Positions 58,387 to 64,000 of a DNA stretch of 64,000 nucleotides are shown piece after piece; the first letter of the stretch is position 1, and every line of letters starts with the position of its first letter. The translations under genes and the position numbers were made by a program. A model generated the notes under the pieces. That model was not told where the DNA came from, made no database searches, and saw only the letters and a list, made by a program, of their open reading frames with translations. Origin of the DNA: RXIX01 sp003989075 (GTDB lineage Bacteria; Pseudomonadota; Gammaproteobacteria; Competibacterales; Competibacteraceae); NCBI GenBank assembly GCA_029780415.1, contig JAKOYN010000011.1:18543-82542 (forward strand), written 5' to 3'.

Positions 58387-59079
58387 CTAGGGAATTACCG
58401 GTATTGACAAGCGCCGCGCGGCCAGCATCAGCGCCCATTCACACACCCTCGCAATCGGCATGCCGGTGGTATCAAGCAGTTCGGCATCGGTCGCGGGCCG
58501 CAGCGGCGCCACGGTGCGCTGGGCATCGCGGGCATCCCGCGCGGCGATCTCCTCGGCAAGGCCGGCAAGGTTAGCATTCATGCCTTTTTCAATCAACTGC
58601 TTATATCGCCGTTGCGCCCGCTCGGCTGCGCTGGCGGTAAGGAACAGTTTCAGCCCGGCATCCGGAAAAACCACCGTGCCCATATCGCGGCCATCGGCGA
58701 TCAGGCCAGGCAGGCGGCGTAAATCGCGCTGCCGCTGCAACAGCGCCGCGCGCACCGCCGGCAGCGCCGCTACCCGCGAGGCGGCATCACCGGTGGCTTC
58801 GCTGCGCAGCGCAGCGCCGACCTCGGCACCATCAAGCAGGATGCGCATTTCATCGGCGCCGGGCAGAAACGCCACATCCAGAGCGGTCGCCACCGCTGCC
58901 ATCGCTGCCTCATCGCTCAGCGCCAGGCCACGGTGCAAGGCCGCCAGCGCGGTCAGCCGGTACAAGGCGCCGCTATCCAGCAAGTGCCAGCCCAGCCGCA
59001 GCGCCAGCCACTGGCACAGCGTGCCCTTGCCGACGCCACTTGGCCCATCGACGGTGATCACCGGCACCGGATCTCTCAT
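58387..59079 (-). CDS. cmk: Cytidylate kinase
   Basis: A 230-residue kinase phosphorylating CMP and dCMP. P-loop VDGPSGVGKGTLCQWLA at about residue 9-25, SGALYRLTALAAL for nucleotide binding, and GRDMGTVVFPDAGLKLFLTA are family signatures. The ATG at 59079 overlaps the aroA stop as ATGA, which settles the start. It recycles CMP from lipid and RNA turnover. Confidence 0.96.
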   Translation of the reverse strand: MRDPVPVITVDGPSGVGKGTLCQWLALRLGWHLLDSGALYRLTALAALHRGLALSDEAAMAAVATALDVAFLPGADEMRILLDGAEVGAALRSEATGDAASRVAALPAVRAALLQRQRDLRRLPGLIADGRDMGTVVFPDAGLKLFLTASAAERAQRRYKQLIEKGMNANLAGLAEEIAARDARDAQRTVAPLRPATDAELLDTTGMPIARVCEWALMLAARRLSIPVIP

Positions 59080-60392
59080 GCCGCTGTCTCCACGATGCGC
59101 AATCCGGCACCGCGCGCCAGGGCCACGAAATCGGGGAACGAGGTGTTGACGTTGGCGCAATCGTCAATGGCAATCATGCCACCGGCGCGCAATGCAGCCA
59201 TGGCAAAACTCATGGCAATGCGGTGATCGCCGTGGCTCCGCACCGCACCCGCAGCCAGCGCGCCGCCCTGGATCACAATGCCATCAGATGTCGGCCCGGC
59301 GGCAACACCCAGCGCCAGCAGGCCATCGGCCATCACCTGGATGCGATCGCTTTCCTTGACCCGCAGTTCGGCCGCGCCGGTCAGCACAGTCACGCCCTCG
59401 GCCACGGCAGCAGCGATGAACAAGGCCGGAAATTCGTCGATCGCCAGCGGCACCAGATGTTCAGGGATGCGGATACCACGCAGCGGCGCATGGCGCACGC
59501 GCAGATCGGCCACCGGCTCGCCACCAGCCAGATGGGGATTGTGCATCTCGATATCCGCGCCCATCAGCCGCAGGATATCGATCACCCCGGTACGGGTCGG
59601 ATTGATGCCGACATGCTCCAGCAGCAGATCGGAACCCGGCGCGATGCTGGCACCGACCAGGAAAAAAGCCGCCGAGGAGATATCGGCCGGCACGTCGATC
59701 ACGGTGCCGGTCAGCGTGCCACCGCCCCGCACGGCAACACGGCCTTCACCAAGGCGCTGCAGCGGATAGCCAAAGCCTTCCAGCATGCGTTCGGTGTGAT
59801 CGCGAGTTGGCGCCGGCTCGGTCACTGCGGTCATACCCTCGGCATACAGACCGGCCAGCAGCAGGCAGGATTTGACCTGGGCGCTGGCCATCGGCAGCGC
59901 ATAGTCGATGCCGCGCAGCGCCTGGCGGCCGTGAATATGCAGCGGCGCAGTACCGCTGGGACTGGCGTCGATGCGCGCGCCCATCAGCGCCAGCGGCTCG
60001 GTGACCCGGCGCATCGGCCGGCGTGTCAGCGAGGCGTCACCGGTCAGAACCGTATCAAAGGCCTGCCCGGCGAGCAAACCGCTCATCAGGCGCATCGACG
60101 TACCGGAATTGCCCATATCCAGCGGCGCGGACGGTGGACGCAAGCCGTGCAGGCCAACGCCATCTACAGTGACCCGGCCAGCCTCCGGCCCATTAATCGC
60201 GACCCCCATGGCGCGAAACGCCTGCAGCGTCGCCAGGCAATCCTCGCCTTCCAGGAAGCCGCTGATCGCGGTGCGGCCCTCGGCCAGCGCGCCCAGCATG
60301 ATGGCGCGATGGGAAATGGATTTGTCGCCCGGTACCCGGACGCGGCCGCGCAGGGCACCGCCAGGTTCGACGACGAAGCTCAGTGTGCTCAT
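59076..60392 (-). CDS. aroA: EPSP synthase (5-enolpyruvylshikimate-3-phosphate synthase)
   Basis: A 438-residue shikimate-pathway enzyme joining phosphoenolpyruvate to shikimate 3-phosphate. GDKSISHRAIMLGALAEG (substrate Lys), NSGTSMRLMSGLLA, and ESDRIQVMADGL are characteristic of class II EPSP synthases. In Pseudomonas tyrA and aroA form one fused gene; here they are separate with 12 bp between. Confidence 0.97.
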   Translation of the reverse strand: MSTLSFVVEPGGALRGRVRVPGDKSISHRAIMLGALAEGRTAISGFLEGEDCLATLQAFRAMGVAINGPEAGRVTVDGVGLHGLRPPSAPLDMGNSGTSMRLMSGLLAGQAFDTVLTGDASLTRRPMRRVTEPLALMGARIDASPSGTAPLHIHGRQALRGIDYALPMASAQVKSCLLLAGLYAEGMTAVTEPAPTRDHTERMLEGFGYPLQRLGEGRVAVRGGGTLTGTVIDVPADISSAAFFLVGASIAPGSDLLLEHVGINPTRTGVIDILRLMGADIEMHNPHLAGGEPVADLRVRHAPLRGIRIPEHLVPLAIDEFPALFIAAAVAEGVTVLTGAAELRVKESDRIQVMADGLLALGVAAGPTSDGIVIQGGALAAGAVRSHGDHRIAMSFAMAALRAGGMIAIDDCANVNTSFPDFVALARGAGLRIVETAA

Positions 60393-60404
60393 GGGAAGAT
60401 CCGA

Positions 60405-61277
60405 TCAATCCAGATACAGGTTGTCGCGGGCGCGCTTGGCCCGCTGGAAGGTGGCCAGGATCGCGGCGCGATCATCACTGCGGATCGCCTCGGCCAGTTG
60501 CGCCAGATCGGCACTGAACAGGGCGATCATCTCCAGCAACTGCTCGCGGTTGGCGACACAGATGTCATGCCACATGACGGGGTCGCTGGAGGCAATGCGG
60601 GTGAAGTCGCGGAAGCCGCCAGCGGCATAACGGAAGACTTCGGCCCGGTCATCGAGACGCGCCAGGGTATCGACCAGGGTATAGGCCAGCATGTGCGGCA
60701 GGTGACTGGTCGCGGCCAGCACCGCGTCATGATGGCGCACACCCATGTCGACCACTTCGGCGCCGGTCAGCTCCCACATGCGCCGGATAAGCTGATGCGC
60801 GGCGGCGGCAGTCTCGGCCAGCGGCGTCAGGATCACCCGCCGGCGCTGAAACAGCGTGGCAAAGGAGGCTTCCACGCCGCTTTGCTCGGTGCCGGCGATT
60901 GGATGACCAGGCACGAAATGCGGCGGGATCTGGCCGTAAATCCGCTCGATATCGGCCACCACGCTGCCCTTGGCGCTGCCAACGTCGGTGAGGATTGCCC
61001 CGGCCGCCAGATGCGGGACAATGCTGCGCAGCACGGCCGCCATCGCACCCAGCGGCACCGCCACTACCACCACGTCGGCAGCGCACACGGCACAGGCCGG
61101 ATCGGTCTCGTAGCGATCAATCACCCCCAGACGCACGGCGGCGCGTAAATTGTCCTCGCCGCGCCCGCAGCCGATCACCTCGCCCACTTCGCCCGCTTCA
61201 CGCAGGGCGCGCGCCAGCGAACCGCCGATCAGACCGACGCCGATGATGCACAGCCGTTGAATCAAGGGTTGCGTCAT
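60405..61277 (-). CDS. tyrA: Prephenate dehydrogenase
   Basis: A 290-residue NAD-dependent enzyme of tyrosine synthesis (prephenate or arogenate to the aromatic product). The Rossmann motif IIGVGLIGGSLARALREAG at residues about 11-29, DVGSAKGSVV and HPIAGTEQSGVEA are family marks. It lacks a fused chorismate mutase. hisC precedes it by 7 bp, aroA follows by 12 bp, so one operon makes aromatic amino acids. Confidence 0.95.
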   Translation of the reverse strand: MTQPLIQRLCIIGVGLIGGSLARALREAGEVGEVIGCGRGEDNLRAAVRLGVIDRYETDPACAVCAADVVVVAVPLGAMAAVLRSIVPHLAAGAILTDVGSAKGSVVADIERIYGQIPPHFVPGHPIAGTEQSGVEASFATLFQRRRVILTPLAETAAAAHQLIRRMWELTGAEVVDMGVRHHDAVLAATSHLPHMLAYTLVDTLARLDDRAEVFRYAAGGFRDFTRIASSDPVMWHDICVANREQLLEMIALFSADLAQLAEAIRSDDRAAILATFQRAKRARDNLYLD

Positions 61278-61284
61278 AGCCGCG

Positions 61285-62415
61285 TCAGGCCCTTAGTACG
61301 TCGCTCAAGGCATCGATGCAGCGGGCATTCTCCGCCGTGCTGCCGATACTGATGCGCAGGAAATTGGGCAGGCCATAGTTATCCACCGGCCGGGTGATGA
61401 CGCCACGCTTGAGCAGTTCCAGGAACACGTCGCGGCCCGGCCGCTGCATATCGATGCACAGGAAATTGCCCACCGACGGCAACCAGCGCAATCCCCACGC
61501 GCGGCAGGCGTCCTGCAACTGCTGCATCCCGGCTCTGTTCAGCCGCTGGCTGCGTGCCAGATGCTCGCTATCCTCCAGCGCTGCCGTCGCCGCGACCAGC
61601 GCCAGACTGTTGACGTTAAACGGCTGGCGCACCCGGTTAAGCACATCGGCAACTGCCGGATGGGATACGGCATAACCGACGCGCAGGCCGGCCAGTCCAT
61701 AGACCTTGGAGAAGGTGCGCGTCACCACCAGATTGGGGAACCGCTCCAGCCAGCGGAGGGCATCGGGACAATCGGCAGCCGCATCGACGTATTCGCCATA
61801 GGCCTCATCGACCACCACGATCACCCGCTCCGGTACCGCCTCCAGCAGCGCTTCCAGCTCGGCGCTGTTCAGCCAGGTGCCGGTAGGATTATTGGGATTG
61901 GCGATGAACAGCACGCGGGTACGGTCGTTGATTTGCCCGAGCAGCGTCGCCGGGTCATGGCCATAGGGCATGGCGTGATCCGGTGGATTGGCCGGGGCGA
62001 TGCGGGCGGTTGCGCCCACTGCCTGGGTGACAATCGGATACACCGCGAAGGCATGGGCGGCAAACACAGCCTCGTGCTCGGGGGTCAGAAAGGCCCGCGC
62101 CACCAGTTCCAGAACGTCATTGGAACCGTTGCCCAAGGTCAGCGCCGCCATCGATACGCCCAGGCGCGTCGCCAGCGCGGTCTTCAGTTCGAAACCATTG
62201 CCATCGGGGTAGCGGGCCAGATCCGCCAGTGCCGCCTGCACCGCCGCCAGCGCCTTCGGACTCGGCCCCAGCGGATTCTCGTTGGACGCCAGCTTTACGA
62301 TATCGCGCAGACCATATTCGCGGCGCAACTCGCTCTCCGGCTTGCCGGGCTGATAGGGATGCAGGCTGCGCACACCGGGCGCGGCGAGACTGAGAACATC
62401 AAGATCACAGGTCAT
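61285..62415 (-). CDS. hisC: Histidinol-phosphate/aromatic aminotransferase (HisC2 type)
   Basis: A 376-residue PLP aminotransferase. The PLP Lys is in TRTFSKVYGLAGLRVGY, and NPNNPTGTWL and the Asp-Tyr VVDEAYGEY pair are present. Its place between pheA and tyrA suggests that it also transaminates phenylpyruvate or hydroxyphenylpyruvate (or prephenate), as assumed for HisC2 paralogues in Pseudomonas. Whether it serves histidine synthesis as well cannot be read here. Confidence 0.94.
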   Translation of the reverse strand: MTCDLDVLSLAAPGVRSLHPYQPGKPESELRREYGLRDIVKLASNENPLGPSPKALAAVQAALADLARYPDGNGFELKTALATRLGVSMAALTLGNGSNDVLELVARAFLTPEHEAVFAAHAFAVYPIVTQAVGATARIAPANPPDHAMPYGHDPATLLGQINDRTRVLFIANPNNPTGTWLNSAELEALLEAVPERVIVVVDEAYGEYVDAAADCPDALRWLERFPNLVVTRTFSKVYGLAGLRVGYAVSHPAVADVLNRVRQPFNVNSLALVAATAALEDSEHLARSQRLNRAGMQQLQDACRAWGLRWLPSVGNFLCIDMQRPGRDVFLELLKRGVITRPVDNYGLPNFLRISIGSTAENARCIDALSDVLRA

Positions 62416-62521
62416 GGGACATGCGGCTCCATCGGCATAAGCGATTGGCAGGAAAGAGGGGGAGAAGGCGGGAAAGTAGCGTTCCAGCCATTTTTTCCAT
62501 GGCGGCCTTTACGAGCATCCC

Positions 62522-63607
62522 TCACAACACACCTTTGGGATATGAACCCAGCACCCGGAACAGGCTGGCCTGCTCGCGCAATTCGCTGAGCGCTTTCGCC
62601 ACTGGCTCATCCTGCGCATGACCATCCAGATCAATGAAAAAGACGTAATCCCACATGCCGCGCCGCGAGGGCCGTGATTCAATCCGGTTCATGCTGACGT
62701 TATTGTGCGCCAGCGGTTCCAGCAGATTGAACAGCGCGCCCGGACGGTTGAGCGACGCGACCAGCAGCGCGGTCTTATCATCGCCCGACGGGGGAATCGG
62801 TTGAGTGCCAATGATCAGGAACCGGGTGGTGTTATTCGGCTCATCCTCGATATTGCGCACCAGGGTCGGCAATTGATAGATATCAGCGGCGCACTGTCCG
62901 GCAATGGCCGCCGCGTCCGGTTCTGCACGCACGCGCAGGGCCGCTTCACCGTTGCTGCCGACTTCAATCTGTTCGATGCGTGGCACATTGCTATCCAGCC
63001 ACTCGCGGCATTGCGCCAGGGATTGCCGGTGCGAATAAATCCGACGAATGGCGCTCAATTCCGTAGCCTGGGTGATCAGGTGGTGGTTAATGCGCATCTG
63101 CACCTCGCCACAAATCCGCAGCGGCGATTGCAGAAACATGTCGAGGGTGTGATTGACCACGCCTTCGGTGGAGTTCTCCACCGGCACCACGCCGTAATCC
63201 GCGGACCCGGCCTCAACCTCGCGAAAGACCTCGTCGATCGCCCGCAGCGGAATGCTGTGGATGGATTGCCCGAAATGCTTCAGCGCCGCCGCCTGCGTAA
63301 AGGTACCCTCGGGGCCGAGAAAGGCGATTTTCAGCGGCTCCTCCAGCGCCAAGCAGGCTGACATGATCTCACGAAACAGCCGGGCCATTTCCTCGCTGCT
63401 CAGCGGCCCCGTATTGGTCTCGATCACCCGGCGCAGCACCTGAGCCTCGCGCTCGGCCCGGTAGAAATTGCCCGTCACGCCCGCAGCCTGCTTGATTGCC
63501 CCGACCTGCTGCGCGCAACGCGCCCGCTCGGAGATCAGCGTCTGAATTTGCCGGTCGAGCGCATCGATCCGTTCACGCAGCGCCTGCAGGCTGTCCGCCT
63601 CGCTCAT
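62522..63607 (-). CDS. pheA: Chorismate mutase/prephenate dehydratase (P-protein)
   Basis: A 361-residue bifunctional enzyme of phenylalanine synthesis. The chorismate mutase domain (about 5-90; LRERIDALDRQIQTLISERA), the dehydratase domain (about 92-270; AFLGPEGTFTQAAALKHFG, PVENSTEGVV) and the ACT regulatory domain (about 280-355; NRPGALFNLL, ESRPSRRGMWDYVFFIDLDG) are complete. The ATG overlaps the gyrA stop as ATGA. serC, normally between gyrA and pheA, is missing. Confidence 0.97.
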   Translation of the reverse strand: MSEADSLQALRERIDALDRQIQTLISERARCAQQVGAIKQAAGVTGNFYRAEREAQVLRRVIETNTGPLSSEEMARLFREIMSACLALEEPLKIAFLGPEGTFTQAAALKHFGQSIHSIPLRAIDEVFREVEAGSADYGVVPVENSTEGVVNHTLDMFLQSPLRICGEVQMRINHHLITQATELSAIRRIYSHRQSLAQCREWLDSNVPRIEQIEVGSNGEAALRVRAEPDAAAIAGQCAADIYQLPTLVRNIEDEPNNTTRFLIIGTQPIPPSGDDKTALLVASLNRPGALFNLLEPLAHNNVSMNRIESRPSRRGMWDYVFFIDLDGHAQDEPVAKALSELREQASLFRVLGSYPKGVL

Positions 63608-64000
63608 GCCTGGTCCTCATCACCGTTATCGTCCAGAGTGGCATCGTCATCATCGATCACGTCGTCCACCGGCAGATCGCCATTGCTCTCCGCTTCACTG
63701 ATGCTTTCAATTTTCTCAATACCGGTCAGTTTCTCGCTGCCCTGCAGGCGAATCAGGGTCACGCCCTGGGTGTTGCGGCCTACGACCGAGATGCCTTCGA
63801 CCGGGGTGCGCACCAGGGTGCCGCCATCGGTAATCAGCATGATGTCGTAGTCATCCTCCACCTGCACCGCGCCGACAACCCGACCGTTGCGTTCGGTGGT
63901 CTGGATGGAAATCACACCCTGGCCACCGCGGCCCCGGCGCGGATAGTCCGCGACCGGCGTGCGCTTGCCGTAGCCATTCTCGGTCGCGGTCAGCACCGTG
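63604..64000 (-). CDS. gyrA: DNA gyrase subunit A (C-terminal part, cut by window edge)
   Basis: The last 132 or so codons of GyrA, entering from the right edge. The C-terminal beta-pinwheel blades are visible (LTATENGYGKRTPVADYPRR, RGGQGVISIQTTERNG, VVGRNTQGVTLIRL; the GyrA box lies outside). The protein ends in a very acidic tail (VDDVIDDDDATLDDNGDEDQ). Its stop overlaps the pheA ATG. Confidence 0.96.
   Translation of the reverse strand, partial: TVLTATENGYGKRTPVADYPRRGRGGQGVISIQTTERNGRVVGAVQVEDDYDIMLITDGGTLVRTPVEGISVVGRNTQGVTLIRLQGSEKLTGIEKIESISEAESNGDLPVDDVIDDDDATLDDNGDEDQA

Noticed and set aside
59223..61148. 641-codon plus-strand frame opposite aroA and tyrA
   Set aside because: It spans two well-recognised minus-strand genes and has low-complexity Gln/His/Arg composition, without domains.

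Overview
The window is a high-GC chromosomal segment of a gammaproteobacterium. The evidence is the gene order, which follows the Pseudomonas/E. coli pattern in three blocks: comEC-exbB-exbD-lpxK-trm112-kdsB; rne/rluC-sppA-maf-yceD-rpmF-plsX-fab-mltG-tmk-holB-pilZ-tatD; and gyrA-pheA-hisC-tyrA-aroA-cmk-rpsA-ihfB-lapAB. No rRNA, tRNA, CRISPR array, prophage or insertion sequence was seen. The species cannot be named from sequence alone. The lipid genes point to an aerobic, fatty-acid-using, wax-ester-storing bacterium; the fatty acyl reductase is of the Marinobacter type.

Positions 1-28400 are a lipid-centred region. After the 3' part of guaB come an alpha/beta hydrolase, a long-chain acyl-CoA synthetase (fadD) divergent from a TetR regulator, a patatin-like lipase, a phasin, a wax ester synthase/diacylglycerol acyltransferase (WS/DGAT), an acyl-CoA-binding protein, a small membrane protein and a two-domain fatty acyl-CoA reductase. 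These can activate fatty acids, carry the acyl-CoA, reduce part of it to fatty alcohol, esterify alcohol with acyl-CoA, coat the inclusions and remobilise them. A peroxiredoxin, a PP2C phosphatase and a Ser/Thr kinase fused to a formylglycine-generating-enzyme-like domain follow. Next come beta-oxidation and electron-transfer genes (MaoC hydratase, etfB, etfA, acyl-CoA dehydrogenase), the DEFG part of an Mrp-type cation antiporter, malonyl-CoA decarboxylase, a secreted lipase and the translation factor ettA.

Positions 28500-38800 read almost entirely on the minus strand and hold the fatty-acid and phospholipid core (yceD, rpmF, plsX, fabH, fabG, acpP, fabF), then mltG, tmk, holB, pilZ, tatD and a Nudix hydrolase. 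fabD and pabC, normally in this string, are not here.

Positions 38800-54200 hold maf, sppA, rluC, the divergent rne with a long leader, an LMW phosphatase, kdsB, a Trm112-like protein, lpxK, exbD, exbB, comEC, lolD, one lolC/E-type permease, and a secreted helix-hairpin-helix protein with a long 9-bp-periodic repeat tail. Positions 54300-64000 (minus strand) hold lapB, lapA, ihfB, rpsA, cmk, aroA, tyrA, hisC, pheA and the 3' end of gyrA.

The most interesting signals are: the compact wax-ester module, with a tiny ORF coupled to WS/DGAT and a palindrome over the reductase promoter; a palindromic operator candidate between fadD and its TetR neighbour; the kinase/phosphatase/FGE pair inside the lipid region; an Mrp operon lacking A, B and C; and an lpxK reading frame that runs 89 bp into the next gene.
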